Positions 54,051 to 63,343 of a stretch of DNA of 64,000 nucleotides are shown here, one piece after another (position 1 is the stretch's first letter; every line of letters begins with the position of its first letter). The DNA is from Pantoea sp. SoEX (GTDB taxonomy: Bacteria; Pseudomonadota; Gammaproteobacteria; Enterobacterales; Enterobacteriaceae): NCBI RefSeq assembly GCF_009829945.1, contig NZ_SZZT01000001.1:277215-341214 (forward strand). The letters run 5' to 3'. Made by a program: the position numbers and the translations under genes. The notes beneath the pieces are model-generated. The model was not told where the DNA came from, made no database searches, and saw only the letters and a program-made list of their open reading frames with translations.

Positions 54051-54572
54051 ATGGCTGATATAGGAATTTTTTTTGGTAGTGATACCGGTAATACTGAAAA
54101 TATTGCCAAAATGATACAAAAAAAAATAGGTAATAATATATCAAAAATTTTTGATATAGCTAAAAGTAGTAAAGAAGACATAGAAATGTTTGATATTATT
54201 TTAATAGGAAGTCCTACTTGGTATTATGGAGAAGTTCAATGTGATTGGGATGATTTTATTCCGACATTAAAAGAGATAAATTTTAAAAATAAAATGGTAG
54301 GATTATTTGGTTGTGGAGATCAGGAAGATTATACAGAATATTTTTGTGATGCTATAGGAATTATACATAATATTGTATCATCTAATAATGCAAAAATTAT
54401 AGGACATTGGTCCAATGAAGGTTATCAATTTGAAGCTTCAAAAGCTCTCTTAAATGAAAAAATCTTTTTAGGATTAACAATTGACGAAGATCGCCAACCA
54501 GATCTTACTAAAGAACGAGTACATAAATGGGTCACACAAATTTTAAATGAATGTAAAATTAAAAAAATATAA
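54051..54572 (+). CDS. fldA: Flavodoxin 1
   Basis: FldA is an FMN electron carrier; in E. coli it supplies electrons to radical-SAM enzymes, including biotin synthase, and to other reductive activations. The 173-residue product (E. coli 176) has the FMN phosphate loop 'GSDTGNTE' (9-16), '[17 protein letters not shown]' and '[18 protein letters not shown]' region. It is a plausible partner of BioB and MiaB in this window. The E. coli neighbour fur is absent. Confidence 0.97.
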   Translation: MADIGIFFGSDTGNTENIAKMIQKKIGNNISKIFDIAKSSKEDIEMFDIILIGSPTWYYGEVQCDWDDFIPTLKEINFKNKMVGLFGCGDQEDYTEYFCDAIGIIHNIVSSNNAKIIGHWSNEGYQFEASKALLNEKIFLGLTIDEDRQPDLTKERVHKWVTQILNECKIKKI

Positions 54573-54592
54573 ATTTTTATTAAAAATTTATA
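54568..54592. terminator. A/T-only hairpin at the fldA stop
   Basis: TATAAATTTTT (54568-54578) and AAAAATTTATA (54582-54592) are perfect complements with a 3-base loop, starting inside the last codons of fldA. It lies between convergent fldA and glnS. It resembles the palindrome at the rimK stop and may be a weak two-way terminator, but the all-A/T stem makes chance plausible. Confidence 0.3.
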
Positions 54593-54636
54593 ACATTTAG
54601 ATATTAATAACTTAAAGATATGTTAAATGACAAATT

Positions 54637-56310
54637 TTAATCTTTTAATTCTGTATAATTATCACGTAAACTAACAATGCGATTAAATACTAAATGCTCT
54701 TTATTAGAGTGAGTGTGGTCCACACAAAAATATCCTTCTCTTTCAAATTGATATGGTTTGGTAGATGGTGCATTTTGAAGGCTTTTTTCTACGTATCCAT
54801 ATTTGATCTGTAATGATTCATGATTTATTTTATCAAGAAAATTCTCTTCTATCTCTGGATTTTTTATATTAAATAAATTGTTATATAAATGGAATTCTGC
54901 AGGTATGGAATGTAATATTGATATCCAATGAATTATACCAATTCCTTTGGTTTTACAATTAGTTATGTTTAATTCATTTAGACTATTTAAGTCACAAGTA
55001 CAATATATGCAAGTAATTTCTCCTTTTTTGTTTTTAGTTACAAAATTTGATTTAATAACACATGCATTACGTAAACGTACTTCTTTCCCAAGAACTAAAC
55101 GTTTATAATTTTTGTCAGGTTTTTCACGGAAATCAGCTCTATCTATCCAAATTTGATTACTAAATTTTACTATACGAGTATTCATGTCTATATTACTAGG
55201 ATGATTTTTCATCACAATATCTTTTTCAAAAGATGATGGTAAATTCTGGATAATTAATTTTATTGGGTTCAATACTGCCATAGCACGAGGTGCATTTTTA
55301 TTAAGATCATCACGAATACATGATTCTAATAAATTTATTTCAATAAGATTTTGTTGTTTTGTTACTCCTACTCGACAACAAAATTCACGAATTGCAGATG
55401 GAGTGTAACCGCGACGACGTAATCCAGAAATAGTTGGCATGCGAGGATCGTCCCAACCTTCAACATATTTTTTAATTACTAATTGACTTAATTTTCGCTT
55501 TGATAGCACTGAATATTCCAAATTTAACCTAGAATATTCATATTGGTTAGGACGTGTTGCAATGGAAATATTGCTTAATATCCAATCATAAAGCCTACGA
55601 TTATCTAAAAATTCTAACGTACATAAAGAATGTGTAATACCTTCTAAAGCATCAGATATACAATGAGCAAAGTCATACATAGGATAAATACACCAATTAT
55701 TTTTAGTCTGATGATGTTCAAAAAATTTAATTCTATATAATACTGGATCTCGCATTACTATAAAATTAGAAGACATATCAATTTTAGCACGCAAACACGC
55801 CTTACCTTCTTTAAAATAACCTTTACGCATATTATCGAATAACAATAAATTTTCTTCTACTGTTCTATAACGATAAGGACTATTTTTTCCTGGTTTGTTC
55901 CATATTCCCCGATAATCTTTTATTTCTTGTGTTGTTAATTCATCTACATATGCTAATCCTTTTTTGATAAGTTCAATTGCATATTCATATATTACATTAA
56001 AATAATCTGATGTATAGCAAACATTTTTATTCCAATTAAAACCCAACCATAGTATATCTTTCTTTATGGATTCAATAAAATAATTACTTTCATTTACTGG
56101 ATTAGTATCATCAAAACGTAAATTGCAAGTACCATTATAATCTTTTGCTATCCCAAAATTTAAACATATAGCTTTTGCATGACCAATATGAAGATAACCA
56201 TTTGGTTCTGGTGGAAAACGAGTACATATATTGTCATATTTACCTAGTGATAAATCCTTATCTATAATTTGACGAATGAAATTAGTGTATTTGTGTTTCT
56301 GTTTTTTCAT
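54637..56310 (-). CDS. glnS: Glutaminyl-tRNA synthetase
   Basis: GlnS charges tRNA-Gln; the window also carries a tRNA-Gln(UUG). The 557-residue product (E. coli 554) is class I with '[14 protein letters not shown]' (HIGH at 41-44), 'DDTNP', 'VLSKRKL' as the KMSKS-type loop, and two C-terminal beta-barrels for the anticodon. All motifs are intact. Confidence 0.98.
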   Translation of the reverse strand: MKKQKHKYTNFIRQIIDKDLSLGKYDNICTRFPPEPNGYLHIGHAKAICLNFGIAKDYNGTCNLRFDDTNPVNESNYFIESIKKDILWLGFNWNKNVCYTSDYFNVIYEYAIELIKKGLAYVDELTTQEIKDYRGIWNKPGKNSPYRYRTVEENLLLFDNMRKGYFKEGKACLRAKIDMSSNFIVMRDPVLYRIKFFEHHQTKNNWCIYPMYDFAHCISDALEGITHSLCTLEFLDNRRLYDWILSNISIATRPNQYEYSRLNLEYSVLSKRKLSQLVIKKYVEGWDDPRMPTISGLRRRGYTPSAIREFCCRVGVTKQQNLIEINLLESCIRDDLNKNAPRAMAVLNPIKLIIQNLPSSFEKDIVMKNHPSNIDMNTRIVKFSNQIWIDRADFREKPDKNYKRLVLGKEVRLRNACVIKSNFVTKNKKGEITCIYCTCDLNSLNELNITNCKTKGIGIIHWISILHSIPAEFHLYNNLFNIKNPEIEENFLDKINHESLQIKYGYVEKSLQNAPSTKPYQFEREGYFCVDHTHSNKEHLVFNRIVSLRDNYTELKD

Positions 56311-56544
56311 TTTAATTACTTCTTGTCCTTAAAAAAATGAAATCTTAATTATAAATTTAGCTTGATAAAAATTTGTTATAATAATTAATTTCATATGTAA
56401 GATAAATTATTGTATAATGAAATTTATTAACTAAATTAGTTAGAATAATATAAATAATTTTTAATTTTTTAATATATAGGTAAAGTATTATATAAATTAA
56501 AAAAATATAATTTTTATATATTATTGTGTAATATCTAAAAAATA

Positions 56545-57600
56545 ATGTGTATAAAATATATTACTTATTAACAATAACATATTTTAATGTAAAAAATCAG
56601 AAATAATTTATATTTTCAATATCTAGAATATTGGATTATAAAAAAATTTAAATGAAATGCGCAATAAAACAATGAAATATTTTGATCCAAAATAATTTTA
56701 GTACAAAACCGTTTATCAATAATTGAAAATATGGCAATGAACCTATATAAATTATAATAAAATTAATATATTATCTGTAAATGGTGAAATTTATAATCAT
56801 CATAAATTAAGTAATAATATTGAAAATAATTACTAATTTCACGACAATTCTGATTGTTGGTTAGCTATTTTTGTTCTTTATCAAGATTAAAAAATAAATT
56901 TACTACTTAATTGATTTATTTAATATTAAAAATAAGATATGTCTTTATTTTACACCTATTCGTGTCAAATAAGAAAATGTTAAAAATAATATAACTAATT
57001 TTTAATAAATTAATGTGATGATGTACCATAGAATATTATAATATAATTTAATTCTATTTATAATAACTATTATTATAAATAGAATTAAACAAAAATATAT
57101 ATTGAAAAATATTAAACTTTCTTGTTGTTTAAAATTAAAAGTTATCTATATTTAGAAATTTGATTTTTATCATCTCGTAAACATATGGTGTTAAATGTTA
57201 ATACAGTAATGACTTAAAATACCGATGTATTTGATATCGCATAAAATTAGATTTATAGTAATCAAAATGATATTCATCAGGTTGATGATGAAATATTTTG
57301 TGTTTATCTTCTCTTCAATAAAACTCCTATTACTAAATAATTTTATGAAGCAAATATTCGTAATTTATTACCTTTGAATATATTCAATTGTTTGTGTGTT
57401 AATAAAGCTATGTTATACTAGAAAAGGGAGTAAATGTTTTTTTAGATGTAATATTCCTTGATATTAGAAACTAACGTTAATCTAGCAAATAAAATATATG
57501 ACTATGATCTTAGAATAGAAAAATACATATTAAATGTAAATAATTCTTAATTAAGAAACATATAGAAAAATATTTTAAGAAAAAAACTAGTTGACGGAAT
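56545..57600 (+). pseudogene. asnB: Decayed asparagine synthetase B (asnB) relic
   Basis: Short pieces of AsnB can be read in order across several frames with stops. A start like MCIKYI is at 56545. 'QNRLSIIENMAM' (56696 on) matches the E. coli HERLSIVD region. 'VNGEIYNHHKLS' (from about 56776) matches VNGEIYNHQAL, followed after a stop by 'SDCWLAIFVLYQD'. 'PMYLISHKIRFIVIKM' near 57220 matches PMYLMSRKIKAMGIKM. 'DEIFCVYLLFNKTPITK', a stop, then 'FYEANIRNLLPLNIFNCLCVNKAM' near 57290-57415 match the region after SDEVFGGYLYFHKAP. Fragments 'RIEKYILNV' and 'LVDG' follow. Frameshifts, stops and loss of the last third make it non-functional. In E. coli asnB lies between glnS and the same tRNA cluster, on this relative strand. 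Confidence 0.9.
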
Positions 57601-57619
57601 ATAATTAAATTATCATAAT
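57591..57619 (+). promoter_or_regulatory. Likely promoter of the tRNA Met-Leu-Gln operon
   Basis: TTGACG (57591-57596) and CATAAT (57614-57619) are spaced by 17 bases, an almost ideal sigma-70 pair. The first tRNA starts 28 bases beyond the -10. The -35 overlaps the last recognisable asnB codons (Val-Asp-Gly). No other gene on this strand is close enough to supply transcription. Confidence 0.65.
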
Positions 57620-57646
57620 ACAATTGTCTCGTAGATCCAATACCGT

Positions 57647-57723
57647 AGCTACGTAGCTTAGTCGGTCAGAGCACAGCACTCATAACGCTGGGGTCACGGG
57701 TTCGATTCCCGTCGTAGCTACCA
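57647..57723 (+). tRNA. tRNA-Met (elongator, anticodon CAU)
   Basis: A 77-base cloverleaf: acceptor AGCTACG pairs with CGTAGCT, the D arm is GCTTAGTCGGTCAGAGC, the anticodon loop is CTCATAA, and the T arm is ACGGGTTCGATTCCCGT. The 3' end ACCA is encoded. It closely matches E. coli metT rather than the initiator. The anticodon stem CAGCA/CGCTG leaves an A-C mismatch at the pair next to the loop (31-39), where E. coli has A-U. Confidence 0.96.
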
Positions 57724-57729
57724 TTCATT

Positions 57730-57811
57730 GCGGAAGTGGCGAAATAGGTAGACGCACCAGATTTAGGTTCTGGCACTTTTGGGTATGCGAGTTCAAGTCT
57801 CGCCTTCCGCA
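57730..57811 (+). tRNA. tRNA-Leu (anticodon UAG)
   Basis: Acceptor GCGGAAG pairs with CTTCCGC. The anticodon stem-loop is CCAGA-TTTAGGT-TCTGG with anticodon TAG for CUN codons, and a type II variable arm (CACTTTTGGGTATG) is present. It matches E. coli leuW. The discriminator A is followed by TTA, so CCA is not encoded and must be added. It starts six bases after tRNA-Met. Confidence 0.96.
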
Positions 57812-57842
57812 TTACGTTATGTATGTGATTGATTAATGTAAT

Positions 57843-57914
57843 TGGGGTATAGCCAAGTGGTAAGGCACCGGTTTTTGATACCGGCATTCCCTGGTTCAAA
57901 TCCAGGTACCCCAG
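57843..57914 (+). tRNA. tRNA-Gln (anticodon UUG)
   Basis: Acceptor TGGGGTA pairs with TACCCCA, and the anticodon stem-loop is CCGGT-TTTTGAT-ACCGG with anticodon TTG. The T arm is CCTGGTTCAAATCCAGG. It matches E. coli glnU. The discriminator G is followed by CTT, so CCA is not encoded. U34 of this tRNA is a target of the TusE-MnmA thiolation route. Confidence 0.96.
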
Positions 57915-57987
57915 CTTTCTTTAATATTTTTAAATTTATTAATAATATCTAGCTATTTAAAATAGATAATTATTACATTGAAATATT

Positions 57988-58014
57988 ATGTTATTTAATA
58001 TTATTAAATAACAT
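57988..58014 (+). terminator. Hairpin downstream of the tRNA operon
   Basis: ATGTTATTTAAT (57988-57999) and ATTAAATAACAT (58003-58014) are perfect 12-bp complements with a 3-base loop, about 75 bases after tRNA-Gln. There is no T-run after it, so it may be an RNA 3'-end stabiliser rather than a classic terminator. The rest of the 300-base spacer to miaB shows nothing. Confidence 0.4.
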
Positions 58015-58210
58015 TTAAAAAACATTAATAAAATGAATTTTTCATGTAAAAAATTATAATGTATATTTTAAATCATTGCCTTGTTATATATGACATAATC
58101 TCTTCCTTAAGAAAGAATTATATTGAGCGAAACATCATATATTATAAAAATATCTTATTGTGTTTATCATATTAAAATAATAATATAATTTTTAAAGAAT
58201 TAAATATAGA

Positions 58211-59554
58211 ATGAAAAAAGTATATATTAAAACTTGGGGTTGTCAGATGAATGAGTACGATTCATCTAAAATAGTAGATTTACTTCAGAAAAATCAAAAT
58301 TGTATTATAACAAAAGAATCTAGTAATGCTGATATCTTACTATTAAATACATGTTCTATTAGAGAAAAAGCTCAAGAAAAAGTTTTTCATCAACTAGGTA
58401 GATGGAAACATTTAAAAAAAAATAACAACAATTTAATTATTGGAGTTGGTGGTTGTGTTGCTTCACAAGAAGGTGAATATATTATAGAGCGTGCACCTTA
58501 CGTGGATATTGTTTTTGGACCACAAACTTTTCATCGTTTACCAGAAATGCTTAACAAATTTTATAAAACTAAAAATGCAATTGTTGATGTTAGTTTTCCA
58601 AAACTAGAAAAGTTTAAATCGTTTCCTAAAACTATATCGCACTCTCCTAGTGCTTATATTTCTATTATGGAAGGTTGTAACAAGTATTGTGCATTTTGTA
58701 TAGTTCCATATACTAGAGGAGAAGAAGTAAGTCGTCCAAGCATTGATATATTACTAGAAATTTCTGAATTAGCAGCGCAAGGAGTAAGGGAAATAACTTT
58801 ATTAGGACAAAATGTAAACGCTTATCGTTGGTTTGATGAAAAAAGTGGGAAAATTTATACTTTTGCTAATTTATTACGCTTAGTAGCATCAATTACAGGT
58901 ATTGATAGGATCCGTTTTATTACAAGTCATCCAATTGAATTTAAAGATGATTTAATTGAGGTATACAAAGATACACCAAAACTAGCAAGTTTTCTACACT
59001 TACCTGTACAAAGTGGTTCTGATCGTATATTAAATTTAATGAAAAGATCTCATACTATATCATATTATAAATCTATAATTGAAAAATTAACGAAAGCTAG
59101 ACCTAATATTCAAATCAGCTCTGATTTTATTGTAGGATTTCCTGGAGAAACTAAATATGATTTCGATCAGACTATTAATTTTATATCAGAAATAAATTTT
59201 GATATGAGTTTTAGTTTTTTATATTCTCCTAGGCCAGGAACGCCAGCAACTTATTTACCAGATAAAGTGAAAGAGGAAGAAAAAAAATATAGATTATATA
59301 TATTGCAAAATATTATAAATAAACAAGCAAAACAATGGAGTGAAAAAATGCTCGGAACGATACAACGTGTCCTAGTTGATAAAATTTTACATGATAATGA
59401 ATCAATATCAGGCAAAACTGAAAATAATCGTGTAGTTGTATTCAATGGTTCATCAAATAATATAGGAAAATTTGTTGATGTAAAAATTACAGATAGTAAC
59501 ATTCATTTTTTAAAAGGAAAATTAATAAATGTGGAAAATGATATTAATTTATAA
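58211..59554 (+). CDS. miaB: tRNA-2-methylthio-N6-isopentenyladenosine synthase MiaB
   Basis: MiaB adds a methylthio group to i6A37 of tRNAs that read U-starting codons. The 447-residue product has the auxiliary cluster Cys11, Cys48, Cys82 in the N-terminal UPF0004 domain and the radical-SAM triad Cys156, Cys160, Cys163 ('CNKYCAFC'). A C-terminal TRAM region ('[14 protein letters not shown]') follows. It ends about 27 residues short of E. coli MiaB (474). It depends on MiaA, which is not in the window. Flavodoxin (54051) may be its electron donor. Confidence 0.97.
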   Translation: MKKVYIKTWGCQMNEYDSSKIVDLLQKNQNCIITKESSNADILLLNTCSIREKAQEKVFHQLGRWKHLKKNNNNLIIGVGGCVASQEGEYIIERAPYVDIVFGPQTFHRLPEMLNKFYKTKNAIVDVSFPKLEKFKSFPKTISHSPSAYISIMEGCNKYCAFCIVPYTRGEEVSRPSIDILLEISELAAQGVREITLLGQNVNAYRWFDEKSGKIYTFANLLRLVASITGIDRIRFITSHPIEFKDDLIEVYKDTPKLASFLHLPVQSGSDRILNLMKRSHTISYYKSIIEKLTKARPNIQISSDFIVGFPGETKYDFDQTINFISEINFDMSFSFLYSPRPGTPATYLPDKVKEEEKKYRLYILQNIINKQAKQWSEKMLGTIQRVLVDKILHDNESISGKTENNRVVVFNGSSNNIGKFVDVKITDSNIHFLKGKLINVENDINL

Positions 59555-59670
59555 TACAATACCAGCTTTACATTAAATGTATACCAATAATTAAAATATT
59601 AATGATTATTATATTTATTTTATTTTTAAATTAAAATAAAGTAAAATATTACTTTACATAATAAAATTAT

Positions 59671-60156
59671 ATGTTAGCAAATAAAAAATTAATTTATAAT
59701 AACAGTATTATTGATTTACAGATTATTTATAAAAGTAACGATATACCTAATAAATTAAAATTTCAAAAATGGGTAAAAACAATATTATTTTATTTTCAAA
59801 TACAAGCACAGATAACTATACGTTTAGTGGATAAAAAAGAAAGTTATAATCTTAATTTAAAATATAGAGGAAAAAGAAGACCAACTAATATTCTGTCATT
59901 TTCTTTTGAAAAACCTCTTTGGATCAATTTATCTTTATTAGGCGACCTAGTGATTTGTTTTCCAATTATACAAAAAGAAGCCGCAGAACAAGGAAAAAGT
60001 ATTGAATGTCATTTAGCACATATGGTAGTGCATGGCACATTACATTTGCTTGGTTATGATCATTATAAAGTATATCAAGCTAAAAAAATGGAATCTATTG
60101 AAATTAAAATAATGTCTCTTCTAGGATATCCTAATCCTTATTATTTAGATTATTAA
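59671..60156 (+). CDS. ybeY: Endoribonuclease YbeY
   Basis: YbeY is a zinc-dependent RNase for 16S rRNA 3'-end maturation and ribosome quality control. The 161-residue product (E. coli 155) has the metal motif 'HGTLHLLGYDH' (His121, His125, His131) and the conserved Arg in 'KYRGKRRPTNILSF'. ybeZ, which lies between miaB and ybeY in E. coli, is gone: only 116 bases separate them here. Confidence 0.95.
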   Translation: MLANKKLIYNNSIIDLQIIYKSNDIPNKLKFQKWVKTILFYFQIQAQITIRLVDKKESYNLNLKYRGKRRPTNILSFSFEKPLWINLSLLGDLVICFPIIQKEAAEQGKSIECHLAHMVVHGTLHLLGYDHYKVYQAKKMESIEIKIMSLLGYPNPYYLDY

Positions 60157-60719
60157 ATAACAGTATTCATGTAATCATATATTATCTTGTTTGGTTTTTT
60201 CTATTTTCCATAGTAATATATTTAATGAAAAATGATTAACTGAATATATTATTTTATTAGCAAACAAAACAATGTGTTAAAATTTTTATAATATTATATA
60301 TTTATTAACCGTAATTAAAACATGTTATAATTGATATTACTTAAATTAATTTATTGTAATATTAATATTTAATCACTATATATACACATTTAATTTTTTA
60401 TTTGTTTCTTAATATTAAGAAAGTTTTATAAATATTGAATATCCAATAATAAAATTCAAAATATCATTTCAATTTATATATGATATCCTCATTCCTAAAT
60501 ATAGGATTTATTAAACAGTAGCTCTGAATGAATTTGAAATATAATAGATTGCACGATCGTAAATCTATTATTATATTTGAAACTATTATTACTTTTTACC
60601 TATATTTTATAATATTTATAGATTAAGATACAATAATAAATGTTATTAAAAAATTGTTTTGATAATAATTTTAATTATATTATGATATTCAATAATTAAA
60701 TTAAGGATTACATTTATAC
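60157..60719. other. ybeY-leuS spacer with a hairpin near 60543
   Basis: About 560 bases without a gene; corC, lnt and others are missing. AATAGATT (60543-60550) and AATCTATT (60562-60569) are perfect complements enclosing a loop that contains the self-complementary ACGATCGT. Copies of ATTTGAAA lie on both sides (near 60533 and 60574). It could be part of a leader controlling leuS, but I cannot identify it. Confidence 0.5.
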
Positions 60720-63311
60720 ATGCAAAAAGAATATGTTCCTAAAGATATCGAAATTAAAGTTCAAAATCTTTGGGATAAAAATAAAACTTTTAATGTAACT
60801 GAACAAAAGAAAAAAGAAAAATATTATTGTCTATCTATGTTGCCCTATCCTTCTGGTAACATACATATGGGTCATGTAAGAAATTATACTATCGGAGACG
60901 TAATTTCTAGATATCAGCGTTTGCTTGGTAAAAATGTATTACAGCCAATTGGTTGGGATGCATTTGGATTACCAGCAGAAAATGCTGCAATTAAAAATAA
61001 CACAATTCCTTCAGTTTGGACTTATAAAAATATTTTCTATATGAGAAAACAATTAAAATCTTTGGGATTTGGTTATGATTGGAATAGAGAATTAACTACT
61101 TGTAAACCAGATTACTATTATTGGGAACAATTGTTTTTTATAAAACTTTATAAAAAAGGTCTTGTGTATAAAAAAATAGCAAAGGTTAATTGGTGTGACA
61201 AAGACCAAACTGTATTAGCTAATGAACAAGTAATCGATGGTTGTTGCTGGCGTTGTGATAATAAAGTACAAATTAAAGAAATATCGCAGTGGTTTATGAA
61301 AATAACTGATTATGCAGAAGAGTTGCTAAATGATTTAGAAAATTTAAAAGGATGGCCTGAAAAAGTTAAAGTTATGCAACGTAATTGGATTGGTAGATCT
61401 GAAGGTATTGAAATTACTTTTGAAATATTTGATAGTAAAGAAAAAGTAACAATATATACTACACGTCCGGATACTATTATTGGAGTAACTTATATTAATT
61501 TATCAATAAATCATTGTTTAGTTTTAAAAAATTCAAAAAATAATATTAATCTTTTCAATTTTATCGAAAAATGTCGTAATACCAAACTAGCAGAAGCTGA
61601 TATTTCAAAAATCCAGAAAAAGGGAATAATGACAGATTTGTTAGCAATTCATCCTTTAACTGGTCAAATAATTCCAGTTTGGGTATCTAATTTTGTTTTA
61701 GAAGATTATGGTACAGGCGCTATAATGTCAGTTCCAGCCCATAATCAAATAGATTGGGAATTTGCTACTAAATATAATTTACCTATAAAACCAGTTATTT
61801 TAAATATTGATGGTAGTAAACCAAATGTAAGTAAATCAGCCATGATAAAAAAAGGTGTATTATTTAATTCAGGTAAATTTGATGGATTGAATCATACAAA
61901 TGCAGTTAGGATTATTTCTGAAACATTAATAGGAAAGAAGATCGGTAAAAGAAAAGTTCATTACCGTATTCGTGATTGGAATATTTCGCGTCAACGTTAT
62001 TGGGGCACACCCATTCCTATGGTAACATTAGAAGATGGAACTCTAAAACCTGTACCACATGAATGCCTACCTGTTGTATTGCCTGAAAATGTTATTATGG
62101 ATGGAATAAAAAATCCGCTTAAGACTGATTTAAAATGGAATAGAATAAAATTAGATAATCAAATTGCTTTTAGAGAAACTGATACTTTTGATACTTTTAT
62201 AGAATCATCATGGTATTATGTTCGTTATACATGTCCTAATTACAAGAAAGGAATGGTAGATTATTCAGCAGCAAATTATTGGCTACCAGTAGATCAATAT
62301 ATAGGCGGCATAGAACATGCAATAATGCATTTGATGTATTTTCGTTTCTATCATAAATTATTACGAGATGCTGGTTTTTTAAACTGTGATGAGCCTGTAA
62401 AAAGACTTCTTTGTCAAGGTATGGTATTATCTGATTCTTTTTATTATATTAAAAAAAATGGTGAACGTGAATGGATATCTCCACAAAATGTTAATATTAA
62501 AAGGAATAAATTAGGTCAAATTATAGAAGCAATTGATAATAAAGGTAATATACTAGTTTATGACGGCATGAATAAAATGTCTAAATCTAAAAACAATGGA
62601 ATTGATCCACAAAATATAATTAATAGATATGGAGCCGACACTTTACGTTTGTTTATTATGTTTGCAGCACCAGTAGAAATGACATTACAATGGAAAGAAT
62701 CTGGTATAATTGGAGCAAATCGTTTTCTAAAACGTTTTTGGACTTTAGTATTTAAACATATACAAAAGGGGAACAATTATTCTTTAATATTATCTGATCT
62801 TAATAATAATCAAAATGTATTATTAAAAAAATTAAATAATACTATCATCAAAGTAACTGATGATATCGACCGTCGTAGATCTTTCAATACAGCTATTTCT
62901 GCGATTATGCAATTAGTCAATACATTAATACATAATTTTAAATATGAAGATAGTAAGGAAGATAGAGCTTTAATGCAAGAAATATTATTGGTAGTGACAC
63001 GTCTTCTTTACCCATTTACTCCTCATATTTGTTATGTATTGTGGAAACATTTAGGAGGACATGGAAATATAGATGAATCATCTTGGCCAATTCCTTATAA
63101 ACTTGTAACCATTAATAATTCTTTTTTAATATTGGTGCAAATAAATGGAAAACTAAGAGATAAGATTTTAATTACAGATAAAAATATTACACAAGAAGCA
63201 ATACAAAACATGGCTATTAAAAGCAGTAAGATTATAAAATATATTGATGGATTGGTTATTCGCAAAGTTATATATATACCAGATAAACTAATTAACTTTG
63301 TTACTAATTAA
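60720..63311 (+). CDS. leuS: Leucyl-tRNA synthetase
   Basis: LeuS charges tRNA-Leu; a tRNA-Leu(UAG) lies upstream. The 863-residue product (E. coli 860) has '[15 protein letters not shown]' (HMGH at 49-52), the editing domain with '[12 protein letters not shown]' and '[18 protein letters not shown]' region, the leucine-specific insert, '[12 protein letters not shown]' near 618, and the C-terminal anticodon and tRNA-binding domains. AAGGA precedes the ATG. Editing residues look intact, so proofreading should be kept. Confidence 0.98.
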   Translation: MQKEYVPKDIEIKVQNLWDKNKTFNVTEQKKKEKYYCLSMLPYPSGNIHMGHVRNYTIGDVISRYQRLLGKNVLQPIGWDAFGLPAENAAIKNNTIPSVWTYKNIFYMRKQLKSLGFGYDWNRELTTCKPDYYYWEQLFFIKLYKKGLVYKKIAKVNWCDKDQTVLANEQVIDGCCWRCDNKVQIKEISQWFMKITDYAEELLNDLENLKGWPEKVKVMQRNWIGRSEGIEITFEIFDSKEKVTIYTTRPDTIIGVTYINLSINHCLVLKNSKNNINLFNFIEKCRNTKLAEADISKIQKKGIMTDLLAIHPLTGQIIPVWVSNFVLEDYGTGAIMSVPAHNQIDWEFATKYNLPIKPVILNIDGSKPNVSKSAMIKKGVLFNSGKFDGLNHTNAVRIISETLIGKKIGKRKVHYRIRDWNISRQRYWGTPIPMVTLEDGTLKPVPHECLPVVLPENVIMDGIKNPLKTDLKWNRIKLDNQIAFRETDTFDTFIESSWYYVRYTCPNYKKGMVDYSAANYWLPVDQYIGGIEHAIMHLMYFRFYHKLLRDAGFLNCDEPVKRLLCQGMVLSDSFYYIKKNGEREWISPQNVNIKRNKLGQIIEAIDNKGNILVYDGMNKMSKSKNNGIDPQNIINRYGADTLRLFIMFAAPVEMTLQWKESGIIGANRFLKRFWTLVFKHIQKGNNYSLILSDLNNNQNVLLKKLNNTIIKVTDDIDRRRSFNTAISAIMQLVNTLIHNFKYEDSKEDRALMQEILLVVTRLLYPFTPHICYVLWKHLGGHGNIDESSWPIPYKLVTINNSFLILVQINGKLRDKILITDKNITQEAIQNMAIKSSKIIKYIDGLVIRKVIYIPDKLINFVTN

Positions 63312-63343
63312 AATTTTATTACTCATTAAAATAGGGAAATAAA

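Noticed and set aside
57666..57899. Minus-strand frame of 77 codons across the tRNA cluster
   Set aside because: It overlaps three convincing tRNA genes and is the antisense of them.
60480..60600. Possible tRNA or small RNA upstream of leuS
   Set aside because: It has one hairpin but no cloverleaf, no T-loop motif and no promoter-terminator pair.
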